Positions 8,005 through 18,781 of a DNA stretch of 64,000 nucleotides are shown piece after piece (positions within the stretch are counted from its first letter, which is position 1; the number at the start of each line of letters is the position of its first letter). The position numbers were made by a program, and so were the translations under genes. Origin of the DNA: Micromonospora halotolerans (GTDB taxonomy: Bacteria; Actinomycetota; Actinomycetes; Mycobacteriales; Micromonosporaceae). The notes under the pieces are model-generated. The model ran no database searches and had not been told where the DNA came from. It saw nothing but the letters and a program-made list of their open reading frames with translations. The stretch lies in contig NZ_CP134876.1 in assembly GCF_032108445.1 (NCBI RefSeq), positions 1,426,001 through 1,490,000 of the forward strand, read 5' to 3'.

Positions 8005-9290
8005 CCGCCACCCTCGACCCGGCCCGGCCGGCGGCTCCGCCCACGCCTCGCCGTCGGTGGCATCGGATGCTGGTCCCGATCGGGCTGGCCGTGCTGCTGA
8101 TCGTGACCACGCTGGTCCTGCACGCCGTGGACCAGCCCGACCCGGACGACCCGGGTTTCCTCGCGCCGGCCGCCGCCGGCGACGACGGGGGCAGCCGGCT
8201 CGCCGAGGCGCTGCGCGGGCAGGGGGTGCCGATCCGCCGGGAGACCGACACGCTGGAGGCCCTGCGGGCCGCCGGAGCAGGCCCCACCACCCTCTTCGTG
8301 CCCGCTCCGGACCTGGTGCACCCGGACACCCTGGCCGCCCTGACGGTGCTGCCGCCCGGCAGCCGGCTGGTGCTGGTCGAGCCGTCCCGCCGGGTGCTGA
8401 CCGGGTTGGGTCTGCCGCTCGAACCGACCGACCGCCGGTGGGCGACCCGGGCCGTGCCGCCCGACGCCGACGGCGGGCCCTGCCGGCTGCCCGAGGCGCT
8501 CCGGGCCGGCACCGCCGCCGTGGACCACCAGCGCTACGCCGGGCCGTCCGGCGCCGACCGGTGCTACGCGGGCGCGCTGCGGCGGATCTCCTGGGGCACC
8601 GACGTGGTGGTGGTCGGGGCCAGCGACCCGTTCCGCAACGACCGGATCGACGAGTGGGGCAACCGTGCCCTCGCCACCGGCCTGCTCGGCGGCGACCGCC
8701 CGCTGGTCTGGCTCGACCTGCCCGGCCCCGCGCCCGCGCCGACCGGCACCAGCTGGTCGCCGAGCCCGGACGACGGCGGGACGCCCCGGCCCCGGGACAC
8801 CGGCGACCGCGACGACCGGGCGGACCCGCCGCCGAGCTGGCACAACCCGCTCTGGGACGCGTTCCCGCCCTGGTTCTGGGCGATACTGGCCCAGCTCGCC
8901 GTGGCCGGACTGCTGCTGGTGCTGTGGCGGGCCCGCCGGCTCGGCCCGCCCGTGCCGGAGCCGCTGCCGGTGACGGTCCGCGCCGCCGAGACGGTGCTCG
9001 GCCGGGCCCGCCTCTACCGCCGGGCCGGCGCCCGGGACACCACCGCCGCCACGCTGCGCGCCGCCGCGCTGGACCGGCTGCTGCCCCGGCTCAACCTGCC
9101 CCCGGACACGCCGCCCGACGAGGTGGCCGCCCGGGTCGCCGCGCACGCCGGGGCCGACCCGGAGCGGGTGGCCGAGCTGCTGCACGGCGCCGCCCCGGAG
9201 GACGACCGGGAGCTGCTGGAGCTGGCCCGCGACCTGGACGCCCTGACCCGTACCCTGGCCCCCCACCCGACCGAAGGAGACCCCCGGTGA
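8001..9290 (+). CDS. DUF4350 domain membrane protein
   Basis: A 429-residue protein with an N-terminal transmembrane helix (about 28-48), an extracytoplasmic DUF4350 domain and a second transmembrane helix (WFWAILAQLAVAGLLLVLW, about 293-311), followed by a cytoplasmic tail. DUF4350 resembles type 1 glutamine-amidotransferase-like or GldG-type periplasmic folds without an evident active site. It sits between DUF4129 and MoxR with GTGA overlaps on both sides, the same arrangement as the mycobacterial moxR2 locus as I recall it. The function is unknown and is probably shared with the complex. Confidence 0.85.
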   Translation: MTATLDPARPAAPPTPRRRWHRMLVPIGLAVLLIVTTLVLHAVDQPDPDDPGFLAPAAAGDDGGSRLAEALRGQGVPIRRETDTLEALRAAGAGPTTLFVPAPDLVHPDTLAALTVLPPGSRLVLVEPSRRVLTGLGLPLEPTDRRWATRAVPPDADGGPCRLPEALRAGTAAVDHQRYAGPSGADRCYAGALRRISWGTDVVVVGASDPFRNDRIDEWGNRALATGLLGGDRPLVWLDLPGPAPAPTGTSWSPSPDDGGTPRPRDTGDRDDRADPPPSWHNPLWDAFPPWFWAILAQLAVAGLLLVLWRARRLGPPVPEPLPVTVRAAETVLGRARLYRRAGARDTTAATLRAAALDRLLPRLNLPPDTPPDEVAARVAAHAGADPERVAELLHGAAPEDDRELLELARDLDALTRTLAPHPTEGDPR

Positions 9291-10276
9291 CCGGACCCGT
9301 CATCGCCGCCGCGTCGCCCACCGCGCAGCCCGACGCCCGCGCCGCCCTGCACCGGCTGCGGGCCGAGGTGGCCAAGGCCGTCGTCGGCCAGGACGCCGTC
9401 GTCACCGGCCTGGTCATCGCGCTGCTCTGCCGGGGGCACGTGCTGCTGGAGGGCGTGCCCGGGGTCGCCAAGACCCTGCTGGTACGCACGGTGGCCGGCG
9501 CGCTGGACCTGGAGTCCAAGCGGGTGCAGTTCACCCCCGACCTGATGCCCGGCGACGTCACCGGGTCGCTGATCTTCGACCCGCGCACCGCCGCCTTCAC
9601 CTTCCGGGAGGGGCCGGTCTTCACCAACCTCCTCCTCGCCGACGAGATCAACCGCACCCCGCCGAAGACCCAGTCAGCGCTGCTGGAGGTCATGGAGGAG
9701 CGGCAGGTCTCCGTCGAGGGCGAGCGCCGCCCGCTGCCCGACCCGTTCATCGTGGCGGCCACCCAGAACCCCGTCGAGTACGAGGGCACCTACCCGCTGC
9801 CCGAGGCGCAGCTCGACCGGTTCCTGCTCAAGCTGACCGTCCCGCTGCCCGGGCGGGACGAGGAGCTGGGTGTGCTCCGCGCTCACCACGCCGGGTTCGA
9901 CCCGCGCGACCTGCGCGCCGCCGGCGTACGCCCGGTGGCCACCGCGGCCGACCTGGCCGCCGCCCGGGCGGGCGTGCACGCGGTGCACGTGGCCGAGCCG
10001 GTGCTCGGCTACATCGTGGACCTGTGCCGGGGCACCCGGGCCGCCCCGGCGCTGGAGCTGGGCGCCTCGCCCCGCGGCGCCACCGCCCTGCTCGCGACCG
10101 CCAAGGCATGGTCCTGGCTGGCCGGCCGGGACCACGTCACCCCGGACGACGTGAAGGCGGTCGCCCGGCCCACCCTGCGGCACCGGCTCCGGCTGCGCCC
10201 GGAGGTGGAGCTGGAGGGCGTGACCGTGGACGCCGTGCTGGACGCGGTGCTGGCCACCGTGCCGACACCGCGATGA
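9287..10276 (+). CDS. MoxR-family AAA+ ATPase
   Basis: A 329-residue AAA+ ATPase of the MoxR family, chaperone-like enzymes that help metal loading or maturation of partner proteins with VWA or DUF58 domains. Walker A is GVPGVAKT, preceded by the family motif VVGQDAVV. Walker B is LLLADEINRTPPKTQ, sensor 1 is AATQNPVEYEGTYPLPEAQ, and the lid domain lies at about 230-329. GTG 9287 overlaps the DUF4350 stop, and the stop overlaps the DUF58 start (ATGA), so the two partners are made together. Confidence 0.93.
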   Translation: MTGPVIAAASPTAQPDARAALHRLRAEVAKAVVGQDAVVTGLVIALLCRGHVLLEGVPGVAKTLLVRTVAGALDLESKRVQFTPDLMPGDVTGSLIFDPRTAAFTFREGPVFTNLLLADEINRTPPKTQSALLEVMEERQVSVEGERRPLPDPFIVAATQNPVEYEGTYPLPEAQLDRFLLKLTVPLPGRDEELGVLRAHHAGFDPRDLRAAGVRPVATAADLAAARAGVHAVHVAEPVLGYIVDLCRGTRAAPALELGASPRGATALLATAKAWSWLAGRDHVTPDDVKAVARPTLRHRLRLRPEVELEGVTVDAVLDAVLATVPTPR

Positions 10277-11583
10277 CCTGGCGGGCGGGTCTGCTGCTCG
10301 CGGTGAGCGCGGCCACCCTGCCGGCCTGGCCGGCGCCGTTCCTCGGCGTCGCCGTCCTGACCGCGGGAGTCCTGCTGCTGGTCGCCCTCGACTGGGCCCT
10401 CGCGGCGCCGCTGCACGGGGTCACCGCCACCCGCGCCGGTGACCGCGCGGTCCGGCTGGGCGGCACCGCGACGGTCACCCTGCACCTGGCCAACACCTCC
10501 ACCCGCACCCTGCACGCCCAGGTACGCGACGCCTGGGTGCCCTCGGCCGGGGCGCGGCCCGACGTCCCCGCCGGGCAGGTGCGCACCGTCGCACCGGGCG
10601 GCACGGCCACGCTGCCGGTCCGGCTCACCCCGACCCGGCGCGGCGACCGGCCCGCGGTGGCGCTGACCGTCCGCTCGCTCGGGCCGCTGCGGCTGGCCTT
10701 CCGGCAGCGCACCGGCCACCCGGCCACACCACCGTGGACGCTGCGGGCGCTGCCCCGCTTCGACTCGCGGCGGCACCTGCCCGAGAAGCTGGCCCGGCTC
10801 CGGATCATCGACGGCGTCCAGGTCACCCGGGGGCGCGGCCACGGCACCGAGTTCGACACCCTCCGCGAGTACGTGGTCGGCGACGACGTGCGCTCGATCG
10901 ACTGGCGGGCCAGCGCCCGCCGCTCCGACGTGCTGGTCCGCACCTGGCGGCCGGAGCGGGACCGGCGGCTCGTGTGCGTGCTGGACACCGGCCGCACCTC
11001 GGCGGTCCGGCTCGGCGACGAACCCCGGCTGGACACCGCGATCGACGCGGCGCTGCTGCTCACCGCGCTGGCCGCCCGGGCCGGCGACCGGGTCGACCTG
11101 CTCGCCGCCGACACCGCGATCCGGGCGCGGGTGACCGGCAGCGGCCGGCCCGCCCTGCTCGCCCGGCTGGTGGACGCGGTCGCCCCGCTCCAGCCGGCAC
11201 TCGTGGAGACCGACTTCGAGCTGATCGCCGGGGAGGTGCTGCGCCGGGAACGGCAGCGCAGCCTCGTGGTGCTGTTCACCGCCCTGGAGGCCGGCGCGCT
11301 CGGCGAGGGCCTGCTGCCGGTGCTGCCCCGGCTGGCCGCCCGGCACCGGGTGGTGCTCGCGGCCACCCACGACCCGGTGCTGGCCGGGCTCACCACCACC
11401 CCGCCCGCGAGCCCCGACGACGCGTACGCCGCCGCGGCCGCCTGGCGGGCCCTCGCCGAGCGGGACCGGGTCCGGGCCGCCCTGTCCCGGCACGGGGTGA
11501 CCGTGGTGGACGCCCCCGCCGACCGGCTCGCCCCGGCGGTCGCCGACACCTACCTGCGGCTCAAGTCCCTCGGCCAGCTCTGA
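10273..11583 (+). CDS. DUF58 domain protein, MoxR partner
   Basis: A 436-residue protein with two N-terminal hydrophobic helices (about 5-45), a beta-rich extracytoplasmic segment, and a DUF58/VWA-like domain with the signature YVVGDDVRSIDWRASARR. DUF58 proteins are the usual partners and possible substrates of MoxR ATPases and are encoded directly downstream of them. The 3' end overlaps the convergent SpoIIM-like gene by 23 bases, so there is no room for an independent terminator. Confidence 0.88.
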   Translation: MTWRAGLLLAVSAATLPAWPAPFLGVAVLTAGVLLLVALDWALAAPLHGVTATRAGDRAVRLGGTATVTLHLANTSTRTLHAQVRDAWVPSAGARPDVPAGQVRTVAPGGTATLPVRLTPTRRGDRPAVALTVRSLGPLRLAFRQRTGHPATPPWTLRALPRFDSRRHLPEKLARLRIIDGVQVTRGRGHGTEFDTLREYVVGDDVRSIDWRASARRSDVLVRTWRPERDRRLVCVLDTGRTSAVRLGDEPRLDTAIDAALLLTALAARAGDRVDLLAADTAIRARVTGSGRPALLARLVDAVAPLQPALVETDFELIAGEVLRRERQRSLVVLFTALEAGALGEGLLPVLPRLAARHRVVLAATHDPVLAGLTTTPPASPDDAYAAAAAWRALAERDRVRAALSRHGVTVVDAPADRLAPAVADTYLRLKSLGQL

Positions 11584-12514
11584 CGGCCCGCCCGCCGAGC
11601 AGCAGCGCGTACGCCAGGAAGGCCAGCCAGGCCGTGGCGCCGATCGCCACCCGGACGGCGACCGGCAGCGGCGCCGGGGTCACGAACGCCTCCAGCAGCG
11701 CGGAGACCGCGAAGAGCCCGACCAGGCCGGCGGCGACCACGATGGCCGAGCGGCCCGCCTCGGCGACCGCCCGGCCCCGGGTCAGCTGGGCCGGCGGCGC
11801 GATCCAGGCCCAGGCGGTCCGCAGCCCGACCCCGGCGGCAACGTAGATGCCGGTGAGCTCCAGCAGCCCGTGCGGGGTGATCATGCCGAAGAACACGTCG
11901 GCCCGGCCGTAGGAGACCATCACCCCGCCGACCACGCCGACGTTCAGCGCGTTCTGCCAGAGCAGCCAGAACACCGGCACCACGAGCACCCCGGCGGCCA
12001 GGCACTGCGCGGCCAGCCAGGCGTTGTGCGTCCACAGGTGGAACGCGAACGTCGGCGCGTGGAACTCGGTGTAGTAGCCGGCGAAGCCGGAGTCGACGAG
12101 CTGCCGGGCCGCCTCGGCCCCGATGAACGCGGCGGCGGTGTCCGGGTGGCCGGCGACGAACCAGATGAGGAAGCCGGTGAGCGCGCTAAACCCGGTGGCC
12201 ACCGCGCACCACCAGGGCCAGGCCCGGTAGAGGGCGGCCGGCAGGTCGGCCACGAGGAACCGGCCCACCGCCGCCCAGGAGGCCCGGGGGCGGCCGGTGA
12301 TCCGGGCCCGCGCCCCGAGCACCAGGTGGGAGAGGCGGCCGACCAGCGCCGGTTCCGGGGCCCGGCTGCGCAGCGCGGAGAGGTGGGTGGCGGCCCGCTG
12401 GTAGAGCGCCACCAGCTCGTCCACCTCCGCCGCGTCCAGCCTGCGCCGGCCGGTCAGCTGCTCCAGCCGCCGCCACTCGGCGCCGTGCTCGGCCACGTAC
12501 GCGTCCAGATCCAC
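11561..12514 (-). CDS. SpoIIM-like (DUF95) integral membrane protein
   Basis: A 317-residue protein of the stage II sporulation protein M-like family. A soluble N-terminal helical region (MDLDAYVAEHGAEWRRLEQL) is followed by about five transmembrane helices, including a long extracytoplasmic loop and NVGVVGGVMVSYGRADVFFGMITPHGLLE, a typical family segment. In bacilli SpoIIM drives membrane migration in engulfment with SpoIID/P. In actinobacteria the homologue is coupled with the RDD/MoxR cluster and its role is unknown. It diverges from the RDD gene across only 26 bases and ends inside the DUF58 gene. Confidence 0.85.
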   Translation of the reverse strand: MDLDAYVAEHGAEWRRLEQLTGRRRLDAAEVDELVALYQRAATHLSALRSRAPEPALVGRLSHLVLGARARITGRPRASWAAVGRFLVADLPAALYRAWPWWCAVATGFSALTGFLIWFVAGHPDTAAAFIGAEAARQLVDSGFAGYYTEFHAPTFAFHLWTHNAWLAAQCLAAGVLVVPVFWLLWQNALNVGVVGGVMVSYGRADVFFGMITPHGLLELTGIYVAAGVGLRTAWAWIAPPAQLTRGRAVAEAGRSAIVVAAGLVGLFAVSALLEAFVTPAPLPVAVRVAIGATAWLAFLAYALLLGGRAVRAGRGT

Positions 12515-12540
12515 TCGTCCTCCCCCGTCCGGCGCCCATA

Positions 12541-13524
12541 GTGTTCACTGTGCGAGTGCGCGCGCAACCTCCCCCACCGGCACCGTGGGCCGACGCCGGT
12601 CTGGTCAGCGGCGAGGCGGTGGAGCTGGACGTCCGGGCGGCCCGGCTCGGCTCCCGGGTGCTCGCCCTGCTGATCGACCTGGTGGCGCAGCTCGCGGTGG
12701 CGCTGCTGCTCAGCGCGGCGTTGTCTGTGCTGGTGCTCAGCCTGCCGGGGGACATCATGGACGCCGCGCTGGCCGGCGGGATGCAGCTCGTGCTGCTGGT
12801 GCTGGTGCTGGTCGGCTACCCGGTGCTCATGGAGCGCTTCGCGGGCGGCCGGACGCTGGGCAAGCTGGCCGTGGGGCTGCGGGTGGTCCGCGCCGACGGC
12901 GGTCCGGTCGGGGTCGGCCAGTCGCTGACCCGCGCGCTGGTCGGCGTGGCGGTGGAGTGGCCGGGGCTGGTGCTTCCGCTGCTGAGCTGGGCGGCGAGCG
13001 TGACCGTGATGCTGAGCGACCCGCGCGGGCGGCGGCTGGGCGATCTGGTGGCCGGGACGCTGGTGGTGCACACCCGGGGCGCCGGCGGGTGGCGGCCGGC
13101 CCCGCCACCCGTGCCGCCGCTGCTCGGCTGGGCGGGCACCCTCGACCTGACCCGGGTGGACGACGGGCTGGCGCTGGCCGTCCGGCAGTACCTGGGCCGG
13201 GTGCACCAGCTCGCCCGGCCGGACCGGGTCCGGCTGGGCCGGGAGCTGTGGGCGGAGGTCGCGGCGGTCACCTCGCCGCCCCCGCCGTGGTCCGCGCCCG
13301 AGCCGGCCTACCTGGCCGCCGTGCTGGCCGAGCGGGGGCGCCGGGCCGCGTACCGGCTGGGGCGGTCCCGGGCGGTCACCGCCACGCTCTGGCCCGAGCT
13401 GATGCCCGCGCCGGCCACCGCGCCGGCGCCGGCCGTGCTGCGGCCCGCCGCGCCGTCGCGCGCGGTCCCCCACCAACCCGATCCGGTACGCGGACAGCCC
13501 ACCTCGGTCGACGCCCGGCGCTGA
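12541..13524 (+). CDS. RDD family membrane protein
   Basis: A protein of about 327 residues with an RDD domain (about 30-175): RLGSRVLALLIDLV with the Arg and Asp of the name, three to four hydrophobic helices and GRTLGKLAVGLRVV. Its C-terminal tail is soluble, Pro/Ala-rich and unconserved. Some RDD proteins are Na+/H+ antiporters; in actinobacteria they stand next to SpoIIM-like genes. The start is uncertain: GTG codons at 12541, 12550 and 12556 are all possible, and the SpoIIM-like gene starts on the other strand only 26 bases away, so one or both messages are probably leaderless or nearly so. Confidence 0.83.
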   Translation: MFTVRVRAQPPPPAPWADAGLVSGEAVELDVRAARLGSRVLALLIDLVAQLAVALLLSAALSVLVLSLPGDIMDAALAGGMQLVLLVLVLVGYPVLMERFAGGRTLGKLAVGLRVVRADGGPVGVGQSLTRALVGVAVEWPGLVLPLLSWAASVTVMLSDPRGRRLGDLVAGTLVVHTRGAGGWRPAPPPVPPLLGWAGTLDLTRVDDGLALAVRQYLGRVHQLARPDRVRLGRELWAEVAAVTSPPPPWSAPEPAYLAAVLAERGRRAAYRLGRSRAVTATLWPELMPAPATAPAPAVLRPAAPSRAVPHQPDPVRGQPTSVDARR

Positions 13525-13529
13525 CCCGG

Positions 13530-14831
13530 TCAGGAGAAGAGCGCCCGGCCCCACCAGTCGGCGGCGTCGCGGACGCCGGGCGGGCAGGCGAACAGGCCGC
13601 TGGAGACGTGCCGCAGGTATTCGTTCATCGCGTCGTTGCGGGCGAGCCGGGTCTGGATCGGCACGAACTGCCGGCGCGGGTCCCGCTGGTAGGCGATGAA
13701 GAAGAGCCCGGCGTCGAGCCGGCCCAGCCCGTCCGAGCCGTCCACGAAGTTGTAGCCGCGGCGCAGCAGGCGGGCGCCGTCGTTCTGGTCGGGGTGGGCG
13801 AGCCGGACGTGCGCGGTCTCGGCGATCACCGGCTCGCCGTCGTCGCCCTTGGCGGCGAAGTCCGGCTCGTCGAACTCGGCGCGCTTGCCGAGCGGCGCGC
13901 CGCTGCCCTTGGTCCGCCCGACGATCATCTCCTGCTCGGCCAGCGGGCTGCGGTCCCACGTCTCGACCAGCATCCGGATCTTGCGGGTGACCAGGTAGGA
14001 CCCGCCGGTCATCCAGTCGGCGCCGTCCCCCGGCTGGGCCCACAGCTGCTCGCGGAGCAGGTCGGCGTCCTCGGCCTTGAGGTTGGCGGTGCCGTCCTTG
14101 AAGCCGAACAGGTTGCGCGCGGTGGCCTGTCCCCGCGACGTCGAGGAGGTACGCCCGAAGCCGAGCTGGGACCAGCGGACGCTCACCACGCCCATGCCGA
14201 TCCGGGCCAGGTTGCGGATGGCGTGCACCGCCACCTGCGGGTCGTTGGCGCAGGCCTGGACGCAGATGTCGCCGCCGGAGAGTTCCGGCTTGAGCGCGTC
14301 ACCGGCGAAGTGCGGCAGGTCGGCCAGGGCGGCGGGCCGCTTGTCGGCGATGCCGAACCGGTCCCGGCCCTGGGCGTCGCGGAAAAGCGTCGGGCCGAAG
14401 CCGACGGTGATGGTGAGCTGCGACGGGGGCAGCCCGAGCGCCTCGCCCGTGTCGTCCGGCGGGGCCTCCGGCACGCCGTCGACCGCGCCGATCACCCCGG
14501 CGTCCTTGCCGGCGGTCATCCGGGCGGCGGCGGCGGTCCACTCCTGGAGCAGCGCGACCAGCCGCGCCCGGTCCTTGGTGATGACGTCGAACGCGACGAA
14601 GTGCAGCCGGTCCTGGGCCGGGGTGGTGATGCCGGCCTGGTGCTCGCCGTGGAACGGGACCGCGCCGGCCGCCGTCTCGGTGGCGGACGCCTGGTCGCCG
14701 CCGCCGAGCAGGGCGCCCGCGCCGACCGCCACCCCGGCGACGCCGGCCACGCCGGCTCCGGCCAGGGTGATGGCCCGGCGCCGGGACACCCCGGTCCCGC
14801 GGGTCGGCTCGTCGGTGCTCGGTTCGCTCAT
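13530..14831 (-). CDS. efeB: Dyp-type haem peroxidase of iron uptake, Tat-exported
   Basis: A 433-residue EfeB/YwbN-type Dyp peroxidase. The start has a twin-arginine signal (SRRRAITLAGAGVAGVAG, about 16-33). The haem-binding and catalytic features are the GFKDGTANL motif (distal Asp) and the C-terminal region with the proximal His in IAETAHVRLAHPDQN, and RGYNFVDG follows. It oxidises ferrous iron or deferrochelates haem as part of EfeUOB at the outer membrane face. The ATG at 14831 is preceded by GGAGGTGA. It lies 23 bases after efeO and ends 5 bases before the convergent RDD gene stop. Confidence 0.93.
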   Translation of the reverse strand: MSEPSTDEPTRGTGVSRRRAITLAGAGVAGVAGVAVGAGALLGGGDQASATETAAGAVPFHGEHQAGITTPAQDRLHFVAFDVITKDRARLVALLQEWTAAAARMTAGKDAGVIGAVDGVPEAPPDDTGEALGLPPSQLTITVGFGPTLFRDAQGRDRFGIADKRPAALADLPHFAGDALKPELSGGDICVQACANDPQVAVHAIRNLARIGMGVVSVRWSQLGFGRTSSTSRGQATARNLFGFKDGTANLKAEDADLLREQLWAQPGDGADWMTGGSYLVTRKIRMLVETWDRSPLAEQEMIVGRTKGSGAPLGKRAEFDEPDFAAKGDDGEPVIAETAHVRLAHPDQNDGARLLRRGYNFVDGSDGLGRLDAGLFFIAYQRDPRRQFVPIQTRLARNDAMNEYLRHVSSGLFACPPGVRDAADWWGRALFS

Positions 14832-14854
14832 CACGTCACCTCCGGACCCGGTCG

Positions 14855-15985
14855 TCATCGGGCGACGACCGCGGCCACCTTGCTGATCGGCTCGGCCAGG
14901 GCGTTGATGCTGTCGGACAGTTCCTTGAGCTCGGCCTTGCTGAGCTGGGTGTGCAGCTTCCAGCCGTCGCCGGCCCGGTGCTTGCCGAGGGCGGCCTCGA
15001 CGGCGGCGAACTCGGTGTCGAGCTGCTTGACCAGGTCGGGAGAGCGCTGCTCCAGGGCGGGGCGCAGCGCCGCGATGGCGGCCTTCGAGCCCTCCAGGTT
15101 GGCGTTGAAGTCCCAGAGGTCGGTGTGGGAGTACCGCTCCTCCTCGCCGGTGATCTTGCCGCTGGCGACCTCGTCGAGGAGGGCCTTGGCGCCGTTGGCG
15201 AGCTGGAGCGGGGTGAGCTTCTCGGCGTTGGCCTTCGCCACGATCGCCTTGACGTCGACGAGCAGCTGGTCGGCGATGGCGCCGTCCTTGCTGATGTCGC
15301 CGGTGGTCCACAGGTCCTTCTCGATCCGGTGGAAGCCGGTGAACTGCATCCCCTCCTCGACGACCTCCTCGCGGCCGTCGATCTTCGGGTCGAGGTCGCC
15401 GAAGCTCTCCGCGACCGGCTCGATCCGCTCCCAGTAGGTGCGGGCCACCGGGTACAGGTCCTTGGCCCGGGCCACGTCGTTGGCCTTGACCGCGGCCACG
15501 AACTCCTCGGTCCTGGTGAGCAGGGCGGCGGTCTGGCTCTGCACGTAGCGCTGGTAGCTGGCGGTGGCCTGGCCGAGGGCGGCGTCGGGGGCGACGGTCG
15601 CGACGGTGCCGCTGACCTTCAGCGCGCCCCGGATGCCGCGGCCGCTCATGCCGGGCTTGCAGGCGGTCTCGTACGTGCCGGCGGGCAGTTCGACGCGCAG
15701 CTCGCGGCTCAGGCCGGGGGCGATGTTCTCCACCTCGCCCATCACCCGGTCACCGGCGGCGTAGACGTAGAACTCGTTGACCTTGGACCCGGAGTTGGTC
15801 ACCTTGAAGGTCACCTGCCCGGCCTCGATCTCGGTGCTGTCGACCTCGCAGGCGCTGTCGGTGGCCTTGACGGCGATCGGACCGCCCGCCTTGGCGTCGG
15901 AGTCGTCACCGCCCCCGCATCCGGTCAGTCCGGCGACGACGAGCACCCCGGCGGCGGCGGGCACGACGAATCGAGTGGTACGCAT
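14855..15985 (-). CDS. efeO: EfeO iron-binding lipoprotein (cupredoxin + M75/imelysin domain)
   Basis: A 376-residue lipoprotein with lipobox LTGC (Cys23). Residues 35-125 form a cupredoxin-like domain with Cys and Met residues (TACKPGMSG). Residues 135-376 form a peptidase-M75/imelysin-like domain with the metal motif HRIE (His219, Glu222). EfeO captures Fe2+/Fe3+ outside the membrane and hands it to EfeU. The gene starts 28 bases after efeU. It keeps the full two-domain form, unlike the short EfeM variants. Confidence 0.94.
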   Translation of the reverse strand: MRTTRFVVPAAAGVLVVAGLTGCGGGDDSDAKAGGPIAVKATDSACEVDSTEIEAGQVTFKVTNSGSKVNEFYVYAAGDRVMGEVENIAPGLSRELRVELPAGTYETACKPGMSGRGIRGALKVSGTVATVAPDAALGQATASYQRYVQSQTAALLTRTEEFVAAVKANDVARAKDLYPVARTYWERIEPVAESFGDLDPKIDGREEVVEEGMQFTGFHRIEKDLWTTGDISKDGAIADQLLVDVKAIVAKANAEKLTPLQLANGAKALLDEVASGKITGEEERYSHTDLWDFNANLEGSKAAIAALRPALEQRSPDLVKQLDTEFAAVEAALGKHRAGDGWKLHTQLSKAELKELSDSINALAEPISKVAAVVAR

Positions 15986-16013
15986 CGGTGGTGTCTCCTC
16001 GGAAACGGGCAGG

Positions 16014-16964
16014 TCAGGCGCGCTGGGGCGCGGTGTCGGTGGAAGCCTCGGTGGCGGCCGGCTCGGCCGGCGTGGTCGCGGCGTCGCCGGCCGGGGTCGG
16101 CTCGGGCGCGGCGGCGCTGGCCGGCGGGGCGGCGGGCGCGGCGGGCCGGGCCGGGGCGGCCGGCTTGCGCAGGAAGAGGACGAGCACCGGGACCGCGAAG
16201 GCCACCCAGGCGATCGTCTCCAGCACGGTCGGCGCGGCGGTGATGTTGAACATGCCCGCGAGCAGCGCGCCGTACCAGGCGTTCGGGTCGAGCGTCGAGG
16301 AGATGTCGAAGGCCTGGTTGTTGAGGCCGGGCAGCACGCCGGCCTCCTGGAAGTCGTGCACGCCGTACTTGAGGATGCCGGCAGCGACCAGGATGAGCAG
16401 CGCGCCCGTCCAGGTGAAGAACTTGCTCAGGTTGATCTTCAGGGCGCTGCGGTAGAGCAGGAAGCCGATCACCACGGCGGTGGCCACGCCGCCGGCCAGG
16501 GAGAGCAGCGCACCGGCGCCGGTGCCGCCGGCCGCGCTCTGCGCGGCGGAGTAGAAGATGAGCGCGGTCTCCAGGCCCTCCCGGATCACCGCGAGGAAGG
16601 CCATGCCGGCGACCGCGAGGGAGCCGACGGCGAGCGCCTCGGTGAGCTTGCCGCGCAACTCGCCGGCGATCGTCCGGGCGGCCTTGCGCATCCAGAAGAT
16701 CATCCAGGTCACGAAGACCACGGCGGCCACCGAGGTGACGGCCTCGAACAGCTCGCGGTCCTCGGAGCGGGCCAGCAGCGAGGTCGAGGTGTACTCGATC
16801 AGCCAGCCGAAGACGACGGAGAGCACCACGGCCAGGCCGACGCCGGCCCACACCTGCGGCAGCCGGTCACGCCGTTGCGACTTCACGAGGAAGGCGACCA
16901 GGATGCTGACCACCAGGGTCGCCTCCAGGCCCTCCCGCAGGCCGATCAGGTACGTGGCGAACAT
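16014..16964 (-). CDS. efeU: EfeU ferrous iron permease (FTR1 family)
   Basis: A 316-residue permease with seven transmembrane helices. The two REXXE iron-passage motifs are visible as REGLE at residues 10-14 and again at 128-132. The C-terminal 50 residues are an Ala/Pro/Glu-rich cytoplasmic tail of no known role. It is the first gene of efeUOB and is preceded by a candidate DtxR/IdeR-type iron box, which fits repression by iron. Confidence 0.94.
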   Translation of the reverse strand: MFATYLIGLREGLEATLVVSILVAFLVKSQRRDRLPQVWAGVGLAVVLSVVFGWLIEYTSTSLLARSEDRELFEAVTSVAAVVFVTWMIFWMRKAARTIAGELRGKLTEALAVGSLAVAGMAFLAVIREGLETALIFYSAAQSAAGGTGAGALLSLAGGVATAVVIGFLLYRSALKINLSKFFTWTGALLILVAAGILKYGVHDFQEAGVLPGLNNQAFDISSTLDPNAWYGALLAGMFNITAAPTVLETIAWVAFAVPVLVLFLRKPAAPARPAAPAAPPASAAAPEPTPAGDAATTPAEPAATEASTDTAPQRA

Positions 16965-16981
16965 CGGTACTCCGTAGTCAG

Positions 16982-17018
16982 TAAGGCACGCCTCAGTTAA
17001 CTTAGGGCAGCCATACCT
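16982..17018 (-). promoter_or_regulatory. candidate iron box(es) of efeUOB
   Basis: On the plus strand 17002-17018 reads TTAGGGCAGCCATACCT, which matches 13 of 17 positions of the DtxR/IdeR consensus TTAGGTTAGCCTAACCT as I know it. A second imperfect palindrome, TAAGGCACGCCTCA, lies at 16982-16995, 18-31 bases before the efeU start. Position and function of the operon (iron import) fit an iron-dependent repressor. No footprint is implied. Confidence 0.5.
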
Positions 17019-17122
17019 TCCTCCTGATCCGGCCGGCCGTCAAGTCGTTCATGGCCATGTCACCCGGACCGTCCGCAGCCCGACACGCGCAGATCACCGC
17101 GGCTTTCCCCGGCGTACGCGAA

Positions 17123-17162
17123 GGGGACCGGGACGGCCGCGTGGCGGCCGGCCCCGGTCCCC
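17123..17162 (-). terminator. sahH terminator hairpin
   Basis: A perfect 10-base inverted repeat (GGGGACCGGG at 17123-17132, CCCGGTCCCC at 17153-17162) encloses a second perfect 6-base repeat, GGCCGC and GCGGCC. It lies 14 bases after the sahH stop, between sahH and the efeU promoter region. Confidence 0.75.
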
Positions 17163-17175
17163 TCCGGGCGTGAAC

Positions 17176-18675
<1,500 letters not shown>

Positions 18676-18781
18676 GGAAGCTCCTGTCGAACGATGACTG
18701 CGCAGCCTTCCACCTTACGCGCGTGGACTTCTTCTCCCCGGCCCGGTTGGCCGACGGCGCGGTGACCGGTCGGCGGACAGC

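Noticed and set aside
12585..15437. 950-codon plus-strand frame over RDD, efeB and efeO
   Set aside because: It is a shadow of well-supported genes in other frames with low-complexity Gly/Arg/Ala composition.
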